NCBI GenBank assembly: GCA_005881575.1
Contig: VBCA01000020.1
Span: forward strand, 1 to 39,593
Direction of reading: 5' to 3'
Source: Betaproteobacteria bacterium
GTDB lineage: Bacteria > Pseudomonadota > Gammaproteobacteria > Burkholderiales > SG8-39
DNA length: 39,593 nucleotides
Shown here: in pieces, positions 1 to 7,176 of the stretch
How positions within the stretch are numbered: the stretch's first letter is position 1
Layout of the letters: each line of letters begins with the position of its first letter
The notes under the pieces: model-generated
What the model saw: the letters and a program-made list of their open reading frames with translations, nothing else
Database searches by the model: none
Told to the model about the DNA's origin: nothing
Made by a program: the position numbers and the translations under genes

Positions 1-729
1 GAAATCGGGGTAGAACTCGGCGATCGTCGGCACCTCGGGCAACACCCGCGAGCGCTGCGGGCCGGTGAAAGCGAGCGCGCGCAGGCGGCCCGCCTTGATC
101 TGCGGCGCGGTGGACGTGCCCGACATCATCACCGCGACCTCGCCTGCGACGGTCGCCGTGGTCGCCGGCGCGCCGCCCTTGTACGGGACGTGGATCATGT
201 CGATCCCGGCACGGGCCTTCAGGCGCTCCATGGTGAGGTGATGCTGGCTGCCGTTGCCCCCCGAGGCGTACTGCAGCGGCGGATTGGCCCGGCGCGCGTA
301 TTCGATGAACTCCGGAAACGTCCGCGCCGGTACCGAGGGATTGACCGCCATGAAAAATCCGTTCGACACCAGGCTTGCAACCGGCGCCAGATCCTTCTGC
401 GGATCGAAAGGCATCTTCGCATAGAGGTGCGGGTTGATCACCATCAGACTGTCCATGCCGAGGAGCAGCGTGTAGCCGTCCGATGGCGATTTTGCGACCA
501 GCTCGCCGGCGAGATTGCCGTTGCCGCCGACGCGGTTCTCCACCACCACGGGCTGGCCAAGAGCATCGCCGAGCTTGGGTGCGATCAGGCGCGCGACGAT
601 GTCCGGGCCGCCCCCCGGCGGAATCGGCACGAGGAGGCGGATGGGGCGAGAGGGGTACTGCGCGGCTGTGTTCTGACAGAGGAGCGCTGTGAGGAGCGCG
701 ACGAGAAAACGAGGAAAGAAGGCACGCAT
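1..729 (-). CDS. Bug/TctC-family tripartite tricarboxylate transporter substrate-binding protein (3' end cut by window)
   Basis: The minus-strand frame is open from an ATG at 729 to the window edge (243 codons, no stop seen), so the C-terminal quarter or so is missing. The N-terminus is a Sec signal peptide (MRAFFPRFLVALLTALL, cleavage near TAA-QYP). The mature protein opens with YPSRPIRLLVPIPPGGGPD, the hallmark start of Bug receptors. It continues with DIVARLIAPKLGDALGQPVVVENR-like text, a GGNGNLAGE stretch, DGYTLLLG, HVPYKGG and a VLPEVPTIAE motif, all typical of the family. Members are periplasmic binding proteins for carboxylates or other small metabolites. They are often orphans with no membrane partners next door, as here on the visible side. 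The ligand cannot be predicted from sequence. Confidence 0.93.
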   Translation of the reverse strand, partial: MRAFFPRFLVALLTALLCQNTAAQYPSRPIRLLVPIPPGGGPDIVARLIAPKLGDALGQPVVVENRVGGNGNLAGELVAKSPSDGYTLLLGMDSLMVINPHLYAKMPFDPQKDLAPVASLVSNGFFMAVNPSVPARTFPEFIEYARRANPPLQYASGGNGSQHHLTMERLKARAGIDMIHVPYKGGAPATTATVAGEVAVMMSGTSTAPQIKAGRLRALAFTGPQRSRVLPEVPTIAEFYPDF

Positions 730-778
730 TCGTTCAACGTAGCGCTATACGGCAGGCTGACACGCGGCCTGTGGGACA

Positions 779-1003
779 CTATCGGCGCGAAGGGTGTCGG
801 CGCGTCCGAGTGGAACGTCTCGTCAGGCCCCGAGTTGATTTGTCAGGGGACGCCAGAGAACGAAGCGCTTCATTAACTTCGGTGGAATTCTTGAACCGCT
901 TCGCGACATCCGGATCAAGAACGACAACGCTGGTGCTCTCCAAATACCGCAGATAGTACTTTCCGCGAGCGGCACCGGAGAAGTCATATTCCGGGCGGCG
1001 CAT
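779..1003 (-). CDS. Small coupled third gene of the hicAB locus, unknown function
   Basis: This is a 74-aa protein starting MRRPEYDFSGAARGKYY and continuing VVVLDPDVAKRF and VNEALRSLA, with a basic tail rich in R, S and T. I recognise the pattern (Y)DFS..RGKY...VVLDPDVA..F..S..VN.ALR.L as a recurring family of small uncharacterised proteins, often seen beside toxin-antitoxin genes. The DFS..RG opening resembles ribbon-helix-helix antitoxins of the BrnA kind, but I cannot assign a fold. Its ATG shares one base with the hicB stop (TAATG), so it should be translationally coupled. That arrangement is the main evidence that it is real and belongs to the operon. The last 20 or so residues lie beyond the recognisable motif and may be unconstrained. 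Confidence 0.75.
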   Translation of the reverse strand: MRRPEYDFSGAARGKYYLRYLESTSVVVLDPDVAKRFKNSTEVNEALRSLASPDKSTRGLTRRSTRTRRHPSRR

Positions 1004-1215
1004 TATGCCGCTACGTCAACGTATTCGACGCGGCTCGCAGGCTGCGGAATCACGACACCATCTTCGCGCAGACCATCCAGGTGAAACTCAATAGCCTCAC
1101 GGATCTGTCCTTCGACTTCCTCAACCGTTGCGCCGGTTGCAACACAGCCCGGAAGATCGGGCACGTACGCCGAGTAGTTGTTCTCCGCCTTTTCGATCAC
1201 GATTGCGTAGCGCAT
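1003..1215 (-). CDS. hicB: HicB-family antitoxin (short form)
   Basis: This 70-aa protein has the HicB partial RNase-H-like fold: MRYAIVIEKAENNYSAYVPDLPGC, then GATVEEVEGQIREAIEFHL. The YSAYVPDLPGC and AIEFHLDGL motifs are diagnostic. HicB binds and neutralises HicA. The protein is only the core domain; the C-terminal DNA-binding domain present in longer HicB proteins is absent, so it probably cannot act as the operator-binding repressor by itself. It starts 7 nt after the hicA stop and its stop overlaps the next gene's ATG by one base. The order toxin first, antitoxin second is usual for hicAB. Confidence 0.93.
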   Translation of the reverse strand: MRYAIVIEKAENNYSAYVPDLPGCVATGATVEEVEGQIREAIEFHLDGLREDGVVIPQPASRVEYVDVAA

Positions 1216-1222
1216 AGCAGTC

Positions 1223-1411
1223 TCACTTTTTCAATCCAGCTTGCTTCAAAATACTGTTCAGTGTACCAGCAGCAAGATCGTCATTCGGTTTTCCTGGGAC
1301 AGTAACTCGGCCGGGCTTTGTCGGATGCTTAAATTGACGATGGCTACCTCGGGTCGCTACCAAGAACCAGCCTTCATCGTTCAGCATTCGCAGTATCTCA
1401 CGGACCTTCAT
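1223..1411 (-). CDS. hicA: HicA-family mRNA interferase toxin
   Basis: The product is 62 aa from the ATG at 1411; an in-frame TTG directly before it is a less likely start. It has the double-stranded-RNA-binding-like HicA fold with the motif EGWFLVATRGSHRQFKHP, whose His in GSHRQF is the catalytic residue of the family. VTVPGKPNDDLAAGTLNSILKQAG completes the domain. HicA cleaves mRNA independently of the ribosome until bound by HicB. Every expected motif is present, so the toxin looks intact. No good Shine-Dalgarno sequence is visible before the start, which would fit weak toxin translation. Confidence 0.94.
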   Translation of the reverse strand: MKVREILRMLNDEGWFLVATRGSHRQFKHPTKPGRVTVPGKPNDDLAAGTLNSILKQAGLKK

Positions 1412-1453
1412 CAAGCGAGGATATCAAGGACCGTCGTATTCCGCCAAACACAA

Positions 1454-1484
1454 ATACAGGTATGTTTCGAGCATCTACCTGTAT
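1454..1484. promoter_or_regulatory. Candidate operator: 9-bp inverted repeat upstream of hicA
   Basis: Perfect arms ATACAGGTA (1454-1462) and TACCTGTAT (1476-1484) are separated by 13 nt, so arm centres lie 22 bp apart, about two helical turns, as expected for a dimeric repressor. It sits 43-73 bp upstream of hicA. A direct repeat TATATGGAA (1482-1490 and 1502-1510, 20-bp period) adjoins it. The operator role is inferred from position and symmetry. Confidence 0.55.
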
Positions 1485-1523
1485 ATGGAATTCTTAGCAA
1501 CTATATGGAAACTCCGCAGTAAG

Positions 1524-2246
1524 TCAACGCCTACCGAGCCGGTTCCCCGCTTCGCCGATCCCGTTCAAATACATCTCCCACACCTGGAGGTTCTTCTCGC
1601 AGGCGGCGACGACCGCGTCTTCCATGTGCAGCTGCTTCGCGAAGCGCTCGACTGCGCGCCAGCCCGCGTCCGAGTGCTCGATGTCGGCCTTCTCGTGCAG
1701 CTCGAAGAATTCGAGCTCGCCGTCCGACAGGCCGAAGAGCTTCCCCCAGCGCTCCCGCTCCAGGCCGAACCAGCCGTGCTTTTTCATGATGCCGGTGCCG
1801 TAGCCGGGGACGTTCGCGCGTTCGGCGCAGGTGTTGGCCACGATGCCTTCCAGCCAGTGCCGGTTGGCCATCAAGCCCTCCCAGGCGGCCCAGGCGAGCT
1901 GCGTAGTGGCGATGGGCGTCGCCGCGCGGATCTCGCTGCGCTTCAAACCGATTCGCGTTCCCAGGTCTTCCAGGATCTCCCAGTGCGCCCTGCCGCCCCC
2001 GTGCTCGTGGTCGGCGATCACCTCTTCGCTGCATGCCTTGATGATGCCGATGCGCGTATCCCAGTCGGGGCAGTTGGTCGCCACTTTCAGCTTGAGCACG
2101 GAATTTCGATGACGCGTGTTCAGGCGGTGCTGCATGGCGAACATGCGCGCGCGGCCCTTCGTCATCTCTTCGTGAAAATAACGCGTGCGTCGGGAGAAAT
2201 CATCGACCGCCCGGTCCAGTCGCGCGAGCACGCCTTTACTGGCCAT
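1524..2246 (-). CDS. Haem-oxygenase-like diiron oxidase (HDO/PqqC-TenA superfamily), substrate unknown
   Basis: This 240-aa, mostly helical protein resembles the 'iron-containing redox enzyme' family (PqqC/TenA fold). Candidate metal ligands follow the HDO pattern: E75 with H82 (spacing +7; H80 is an alternative), E142 in a mid-protein helix, and H184-D188-H191 in FELHEKADIEH, the H-x3-D-x2-H signature seen in CADD-type enzymes. Characterised HDOs use O2 to cleave or oxygenate amino acids, fatty acids or small metabolites. The substrate here is unknown. The gene starts 7 nt after the stop of the exported LVIVD protein and is last in the operon. No signal peptide is present, so it acts in the cytoplasm. 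Confidence 0.82.
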   Translation of the reverse strand: MASKGVLARLDRAVDDFSRRTRYFHEEMTKGRARMFAMQHRLNTRHRNSVLKLKVATNCPDWDTRIGIIKACSEEVIADHEHGGGRAHWEILEDLGTRIGLKRSEIRAATPIATTQLAWAAWEGLMANRHWLEGIVANTCAERANVPGYGTGIMKKHGWFGLERERWGKLFGLSDGELEFFELHEKADIEHSDAGWRAVERFAKQLHMEDAVVAACEKNLQVWEMYLNGIGEAGNRLGRR

Positions 2247-2253
2247 GGTCTCT

Positions 2254-3672
2254 TCAGAATTTCGCGATCTCGCGGGCGGCGCCGGTGAGCTGCAGGATGT
2301 GCATTCCGGTGTTGGCGCGATCGACGATGTAGATGTAGCCGCGGTCGTCGACCTCGAGGTTGTTGGTCTGGATCGCGACCTTGCAGCGCTCCGCGCCGTC
2401 GGGCATCTTCACGCAGCGCTTGTCGGTCTTGCCGGTCTTCGCGGGAATGTAGTAGCCGACCTCCTTCGGCTGATAGGGGTCGCGGATGTCGATCGCGCGC
2501 ACCCCCGCGTTGAACCAGGCGACGAACACCAGGCGCTTCGCGTACATCGGCGGCTGGTTCTCGTTCGGCGAGTGCGCGCCGAAGCGGCCGCCGCGGGAGC
2601 AGAAATTGCCGCTCGCCTCCGGGACGTTGAAATTCGAGACGTTGAAGGGCGTAGCCTCGGCAGTCACGTCCGCGATCCACACCCTCTGGCGCGTTTCGCG
2701 GCACTCGTTCGCGATCTGCTCGTCGACGATCATCACGAAATCGCCCACGGCTCCTTCGGCATCCTTGGCAAATTCCGGTAGCGGCATCCGAAGCAGCGGC
2801 AGCGTCGTGTGCGCGCCGTGGGTGGGCTGCAGGTCGAGCCTGCCCACCTGCGGGTAGAGCAGGTTCTCAATGGTGGGTTCCTTGGGGCCGTTCAGCAATT
2901 TCTCCCGGTCGACGATCTGCAGGACTCCGTCCTTGTTCGTGCTGTAGCCGAAATAGACGCGGTTGCCCTTGGGCCCGGTGGAGATGGGGCCGTGCAGGTC
3001 GGCCGGAGTCGGACCGGTCGCGCCCGGCTGTTGCCCGGGCAGGCCGAAATTGCGGATGAACACCGGCTTCGCCGGGTCGGAGAGGTCGTACACCTGGGTC
3101 ATGCGCCGCACGCGCCAGCCTTCGATCCCGGAGACCAGGTAGGCGATGCCTGAGTCGCACTCCCACCAGTTCTTGTGGGTCCCCTTCAAGCCCTTGATGA
3201 TCGTGGTGAGCAAGGCCGGCCTGGCCGGATCGCTCACGTCCCAGATCTCGTGCGCGGCGTTGCCGAAAGTGCGAAGCAGGTAAACCTTGCTCTTGTCGCC
3301 CTTGGGCAGCTCGCTGCCGTCGCACACGCGCACCATCTGCGCTCCGCCCGCTTCCGCCATTCCGGCCTCTCCGGGAATGTGGGCGAGGTAGCCGGGTTTT
3401 CTCGGATCGGTCACATCGACGATGGACGTTCCGTTGTCTTCCTTCTTGCCCGTGAGCGGGTTGAGGAGGTTGTCGCCGTGGTGGCCGACATAGGCGATCC
3501 AACGGCTCCCCTGCTTGTGGATAACGGGCTGATAGGCGCTGCGTCCCTGGAGATCGTGGTAGCCGACAAGCTCCATGTTGCGCTTCTCGGCCTTGTTCTG
3601 GGCCAGGGCCGGCGTGAGCAAGACAGCGAATACCGCAATTCCAACGGTACCCTTCGTGCAAAAGCTCGACAT
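2254..3672 (-). CDS. Exported LVIVD-repeat protein (beta-propeller-like), unknown function
   Basis: The product is 472 aa. The ATG at 3672 is chosen because GGAGG lies 5-6 nt upstream and a Sec signal peptide follows (MSSFCTKGTVGIAVFAVLLTP, cleavage at ALA-QN). The mature protein contains repeats of the LVIVD kind: TSIVDVTDPRKP, HEIWDVSDPARP, TQVYDLSDPAKP and VRAIDIRDPYQP, consistent with a propeller. Several histidines and cysteines are clustered, for example YVGHHGD, NWWECDSG, THGAHT and NFCSRGGRFGAHS, hinting at metal or disulfide use. The in-frame codons upstream of 3672 contain no better start. The role is unknown; it lies between a RidA-like gene and a diiron oxidase gene in a tight operon. 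Confidence 0.85.
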   Translation of the reverse strand: MSSFCTKGTVGIAVFAVLLTPALAQNKAEKRNMELVGYHDLQGRSAYQPVIHKQGSRWIAYVGHHGDNLLNPLTGKKEDNGTSIVDVTDPRKPGYLAHIPGEAGMAEAGGAQMVRVCDGSELPKGDKSKVYLLRTFGNAAHEIWDVSDPARPALLTTIIKGLKGTHKNWWECDSGIAYLVSGIEGWRVRRMTQVYDLSDPAKPVFIRNFGLPGQQPGATGPTPADLHGPISTGPKGNRVYFGYSTNKDGVLQIVDREKLLNGPKEPTIENLLYPQVGRLDLQPTHGAHTTLPLLRMPLPEFAKDAEGAVGDFVMIVDEQIANECRETRQRVWIADVTAEATPFNVSNFNVPEASGNFCSRGGRFGAHSPNENQPPMYAKRLVFVAWFNAGVRAIDIRDPYQPKEVGYYIPAKTGKTDKRCVKMPDGAERCKVAIQTNNLEVDDRGYIYIVDRANTGMHILQLTGAAREIAKF

Positions 3673-3704
3673 GCTTTCCTCCTGGGGTGATCTTTCCAAA
3701 CTTC

Positions 3705-4211
3705 TTATCTGCCGCGCCTCGACCTCGAACCGCGGCGTTTGTGACGCCGATCGGCACCTCGCGCGGGCTTTTTCGGCACGTAGCCGATCGCCTCGACTTC
3801 GAGGCCGCAGTCCATAGGGGTGCGTCCGGCCTGGATGCGAGTCCTCGCGGGCAGCGTGTCGCGTCCCGAGAAATACGTGCGGTAGATCCGGTCGAACTCC
3901 TCGGCGTCGCGCTGATCGCGCAGCCACACGATGACCTTCAACAGGCAATCCATGTTCGAGCCGGCCGCTTCGACCAGCTTTTTCATGTTGTCCATCACGA
4001 GGCGCACCTGCTCGGCGAAAGGCGGGTTCGGAAAAGGCGGAACCGGGCGCCCCTGTTCCCGGGCCTCGCGCACCGCCCGCGAAAACGCCTCGTCGAACGG
4101 CGGCAGGCCCGAAATGAAGATCAGGTCGCCGTGACGCACGCACAGGTTGAAGGGCGCATTGGTCGCGGGCAGGCCGGCATCGTAGATGTGTTTCTCGGAA
4201 AGCGCTGGCAT
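3705..4211 (-). CDS. RidA/YjgF-family protein with basic C-terminal tail
   Basis: The product is 168 aa from the ATG at 4211, preceded by GGGGAGAAGCG. Rid proteins hydrolyse reactive enamine/imine intermediates. The catalytic Arg is present (R123 in LPARTRI), as is the acidic residue in the last strand (LEVEAIGYVP, E138/E140). ISGLPPF and NMKKLVEAAGSNMDCLLKV are family motifs. It is longer than the usual ~128 aa: residues 40-70 form an insertion rich in Pro, Arg and Glu, and the last 22 residues (KKPARGADRRHKRRGSRSRR...) are strongly basic. It is first in the operon, 32 nt before the LVIVD gene, suggesting that the pathway makes an unstable imine or enamine. Confidence 0.9.
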   Translation of the reverse strand: MPALSEKHIYDAGLPATNAPFNLCVRHGDLIFISGLPPFDEAFSRAVREAREQGRPVPPFPNPPFAEQVRLVMDNMKKLVEAAGSNMDCLLKVIVWLRDQRDAEEFDRIYRTYFSGRDTLPARTRIQAGRTPMDCGLEVEAIGYVPKKPARGADRRHKRRGSRSRRGR

Positions 4212-4407
4212 CGCTTCTCCCCGGGCGAATGGTAACTGATTCTCGGCGGCCCGAACTCCTCTCCGCTCCGGCCGTCTAACAATTCGCCGCCACCGAATCC
4301 TTGAGGCTTCCGGTGCGCCTCGACTTGGTTCCCCGCGGCGTAGGGGTCGCGCACAGAGCCGCGGCGGCCGCCGCGCTTTCGAAACGCAACCATCTGGAGA
4401 CATCAAC

Positions 4408-4836
4408 ATGAAATCGACTAGCAGACTTTTCGCCGGCGCTTTGGCGCTCGGCATCGCCCTGCCCGCATGGGCCGGCTCGGCGACGGACTACCCGCTGCCC
4501 CAAGCCAAGACCGAGAATGGCATCACCTACATGAGCGGCGGGGTCGGCAAGCCCGAAGCGAACGCGATGAGGGAGGAAGCCAGGCATTACCCCCTGAGCA
4601 TGGTGTTTTCCGCCGCCAAGGACAACGAATTTCTGGCTGCGGTGCGAGTCACCATCAAGCATCCGTCGGGCAAGGAGATGCTAAGCGCGGTTTCCGACGG
4701 ACCCATCATGTTGGTGAAGCTCCCCGCCGGGAAGTACACGGTTGCCGCAGAAGCGCACGGCAAGACCCTGCACCGTACGGTCCAGGTGCCCGCTAGGGGC
4801 GACCGGCAACTCTCCTTCCATTGGCCGCAAGCCTGA
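4408..4836 (+). CDS. Small exported carboxypeptidase-regulatory-like protein
   Basis: The product is 142 aa. The signal peptide is MKSTSRLFAGALALGIALPAWA, cleaved before GSATDY. The C-terminal half (EFLAAVRVTIKHPSGKEMLSAVSDGP, then LVKLPAGKYTVAAEAHGKT) has the beta-sandwich rhythm of carboxypeptidase-regulatory-like domains, ending in PARGDRQLSFHWP. Start supported by GGAG 8 nt upstream (TGGAGACATCAAC before ATG). It is divergent from the ridA operon across 196 bp. It is probably periplasmic; the function is unknown. Confidence 0.82.
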   Translation: MKSTSRLFAGALALGIALPAWAGSATDYPLPQAKTENGITYMSGGVGKPEANAMREEARHYPLSMVFSAAKDNEFLAAVRVTIKHPSGKEMLSAVSDGPIMLVKLPAGKYTVAAEAHGKTLHRTVQVPARGDRQLSFHWPQA

Positions 4837-4862
4837 CGAAGACGGGATGAAATTCGGGTGCA

Positions 4863-4893
4863 TCTCGCCGACGCGACCCGCTGATCGGCGAGA
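4863..4893. terminator. Hairpin after the small exported gene
   Basis: The arms TCTCGCCG (4863-4870) and CGGCGAGA (4886-4893) form a perfect 8-bp stem with a 15-nt loop, 27 bp after the stop codon at 4836. No T-run follows, so termination is only suggested. Confidence 0.35.
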
Positions 4894-4924
4894 GCTCCGC
4901 AGGACCGTCCGCTTCCCCGCTGGT

Positions 4925-4952
4925 GCCGCGCCGAGAACTCGTTCGGCGCGGC
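4925..4952. terminator. Perfect 10-bp GC hairpin between two plus-strand genes
   Basis: GCCGCGCCGA (4925-4934) pairs perfectly with TCGGCGCGGC (4943-4952) around an 8-nt loop. It lies between the small exported gene and the aldo/keto reductase promoter region. A terminator or mRNA-stabilising stem are both possible; there is no T-run. Confidence 0.4.
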
Positions 4953-5026
4953 CCCTGCATCGATCGCAGCGATTCGGCCGGGTTCCTCGGCGGAACAAGA
5001 CTGTTAGAATTCGATCGTTCCAGACG

Positions 5027-5959
5027 ATGAACACCCCCGGAAGTCCCAAGACTGGCGTCTCGCGCCGCGCTTGGCTCAAGCTCGCCGCGGCGCTCACGCT
5101 TGGAGGAAGCATGCCCGCAGCACGCGCCGCCGAGCGGTTGCAGCGCCCCATCCCGAAGACCGGGGAGACGATTCCGGCGGTGGGACTGGGCACGTGGCAG
5201 GCGTTCGACGTCGCCGGCGACGCTGCCGAGACGGCGCAGGCGCGCGAAGCGCTGAAGGCGCTCGTCGACCTCGGCGGCCGCGTGATCGACAGCTCGCCGA
5301 TGTACGGCTCGGCCGAATCGGTATCCGGCCAGCTCGCCGACGAGCTCCGAGTGAAAGCCAAGCTCTTCGTCGCCACCAAAGTCTGGACCAGCGGCAAGCA
5401 GGCGGGCATCCGCCAGATGGAGGACTCGATGAGGAAGCTCCGCGTCGAGCGCCTGGATCTGATGCAAGTGCACAATCTGGTGGACGCGGGAACGCACTTG
5501 GCGACGCTGCGCGACTGGAAGAGCGCCGGCCGCGTCCGCTACCTCGGCGTGACGCACTATCACGCCGGCGTGCACGCCGACCTGGAAAAAATCATCCGGC
5601 CGGGCGATATCGATTTCGTCCAGGTGAACTACTCTCTCGCGGAGCCGGAAGCCGACCGGCGTCTGCTCGCCGTCGCCGCGGACAGCCGCACCGCGGTGAT
5701 CGTCAACCGGCCCTTCGCGGAAGGGTCGATGTTCCGCCGCGTCAAGGACAAGCCCCTGCCGGATTGGGCGACGGAGATCGGCTGCGCGAGCTGGGCCCAG
5801 TTCTTCCTCAAATGGATCCTCGGACATCCCTCGGTGACCTGCGCGATTCCCGGAACGCGCAACCCCAAGCACGTGGCCGACAACCTGGGTGCCGCCTCGG
5901 GGCCGCTTCCGGACGAGACAATGCGCCGACGAATGTCGGTATACTTCGAATCGCTCTGA
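5027..5959 (+). CDS. Tat-exported aldo/keto reductase
   Basis: The product is 310 aa. The start at 5027 is selected because it places a twin-arginine signal right after it: SRRAWLKLAAALTLGG, cleavage near ARA-AE. The AKR tetrad is visible: Asp and Tyr in VIDSSPMYGSAESV, Lys in VATKVW, His in MQVHNL. IPGTRNPKHVADNLGA near the C-terminus is the NADP-binding end of the barrel. These enzymes reduce carbonyls with NADPH; Tat export implies a folded, cofactor-loaded enzyme in the periplasm, which is unusual but seen in this subfamily. A TAGAAT -10-like box lies at 5005-5010, 16 nt before the ATG. The substrate is unknown. Confidence 0.9.
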   Translation: MNTPGSPKTGVSRRAWLKLAAALTLGGSMPAARAAERLQRPIPKTGETIPAVGLGTWQAFDVAGDAAETAQAREALKALVDLGGRVIDSSPMYGSAESVSGQLADELRVKAKLFVATKVWTSGKQAGIRQMEDSMRKLRVERLDLMQVHNLVDAGTHLATLRDWKSAGRVRYLGVTHYHAGVHADLEKIIRPGDIDFVQVNYSLAEPEADRRLLAVAADSRTAVIVNRPFAEGSMFRRVKDKPLPDWATEIGCASWAQFFLKWILGHPSVTCAIPGTRNPKHVADNLGAASGPLPDETMRRRMSVYFESL

Positions 5960-6022
5960 GCGAAATCGGTCGCTGACGAAACTTCCCGGCAGCCCCCCCA
6001 GACCGGGAGGGGAAACCCCGGC

Positions 6023-7159
6023 GTGCGCACGCTCTATTTCCTCATTTTCATCACCCTGCTCAACCACTGCGCGTTCGCGGGGATGCGCGTGTCGGTATCG
6101 CTCTATGCCCTTCACCTGCACGCGACGCCGTTCACAGTCGGCGTGCTGATGGCCCTGTACGCCTTGCTGCCGATGCTCTCGGCAGTCGGCATGGGACGCC
6201 TGATCGACCGCATCGGCGCTCGAGTGCCTATGCTCGTCGGATCGGTCGCGATCGCGCTCGGCGCGCTGGCCCCCTTCCTGTGGCCTACGCTGACGACGCT
6301 CCATCTTACGAGCGTCCTGATCGGCTCGGGCTTCATGATGTACCAGATCGCAGCGCAGAACAGCATCGGCTACATCGGACGGCCCGAGGATCGCCCGATG
6401 ACTTTCAGCCTCGCGGCGCTGGGGTTTTCGGTATCGGGTTTCGTGGGCCCGATGCTCGCCGGATTCGGGATCGACGCGTTCGGCCACATCGCGACTTTCG
6501 GGGCGTTCGCTGCATTTCCGCTGCTGCCGATCGCCGTGCTCGGACTGAACAAGCTGCACCTGCCGCAGCCGCACACCCACGCGCCGCCGCTTGACCCTGG
6601 CCGCAGCATCGTCGATCTGCTGCGCCACCGCGTGCTGCGTCATGTTTTTGTCGCGAGTGGGCTGCTGGCCGCGGCGTGGGATATGTTTACCTTTGCGATT
6701 CCGATCTACGGCTCGCGCATCGGGTTGTCGGCGTCGAGCATCGGCCTGGTGCTCGGCTCGTTTTCCGTGGCGACCTTCGTCATCCGGGGGCTTCTGCCTG
6801 CGATATCGCAGCGGCTGACCGCGTGGCCGCTCCTTACGGTATCCCTGGGGACGGCAGCAGCGGCTTTTTTCCTGTTTCCGTTACTCGAGCGCGCGAGCTT
6901 CCTGATGGCGGTTGCCTTCCTGCTCGGTCTAGGGCTCGGGATGTCGCAGCCGATGGTGATGTCCTTGCTCCATAACACGGCGCCCGCAGGCCGGGTCGGC
7001 GAAGCGATAGGCGTGCGCATGAGTCTCGTCAACATGAGCCAGATCGCGATGCCGCTCCTGTTCGGCGCACTGGGTACGGCGCTGGGCATGCTCCCCGTGT
7101 TCTGGGCGACGGCGCTCCTGCTCTCCTTCGGCGGTTTGTATGCGCGCCGCCGCAAGTAG
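6023..7159 (+). CDS. MFS transporter (about 12 TM)
   Basis: The product is 378 aa starting at GTG 6023 after a GGGAGGGG purine run. It is almost entirely hydrophobic with two six-helix halves. The loop-2/3 motif is MGRLIDRIGARVPML, a variant of the MFS G-x-L-x-D-R-x-G signature, and the repeat half has LLPAISQRL. Polar residues in the first helix pair (HCAFAGMRVSVSLYAL) line up with efflux-type MFS proteins. It starts 63 nt after the aldo/keto reductase and ends 17 nt before pdxH. The substrate cannot be assigned. Confidence 0.88.
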   Translation: MRTLYFLIFITLLNHCAFAGMRVSVSLYALHLHATPFTVGVLMALYALLPMLSAVGMGRLIDRIGARVPMLVGSVAIALGALAPFLWPTLTTLHLTSVLIGSGFMMYQIAAQNSIGYIGRPEDRPMTFSLAALGFSVSGFVGPMLAGFGIDAFGHIATFGAFAAFPLLPIAVLGLNKLHLPQPHTHAPPLDPGRSIVDLLRHRVLRHVFVASGLLAAAWDMFTFAIPIYGSRIGLSASSIGLVLGSFSVATFVIRGLLPAISQRLTAWPLLTVSLGTAAAAFFLFPLLERASFLMAVAFLLGLGLGMSQPMVMSLLHNTAPAGRVGEAIGVRMSLVNMSQIAMPLLFGALGTALGMLPVFWATALLLSFGGLYARRRK

Positions 7160-7163
7160 GTCG

Positions 7164-7176
7164 TAGAATTCGCGCA
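7164..7176 (+). promoter_or_regulatory. TAGAAT -10 box giving a probably leaderless pdxH mRNA
   Basis: TAGAAT (7164-7169) is followed by only 7 nt before the pdxH ATG at 7177, so the expected transcription start falls on or next to the start codon. No Shine-Dalgarno sequence is present. No convincing -35 is visible. Confidence 0.5.

Noticed and set aside
3673-4143. Extension of the LVIVD gene upstream in the same frame to 4143
   Set aside because: The extension is the shadow of the ridA gene. A strong ribosome-binding site and a signal peptide mark 3672 as the start.
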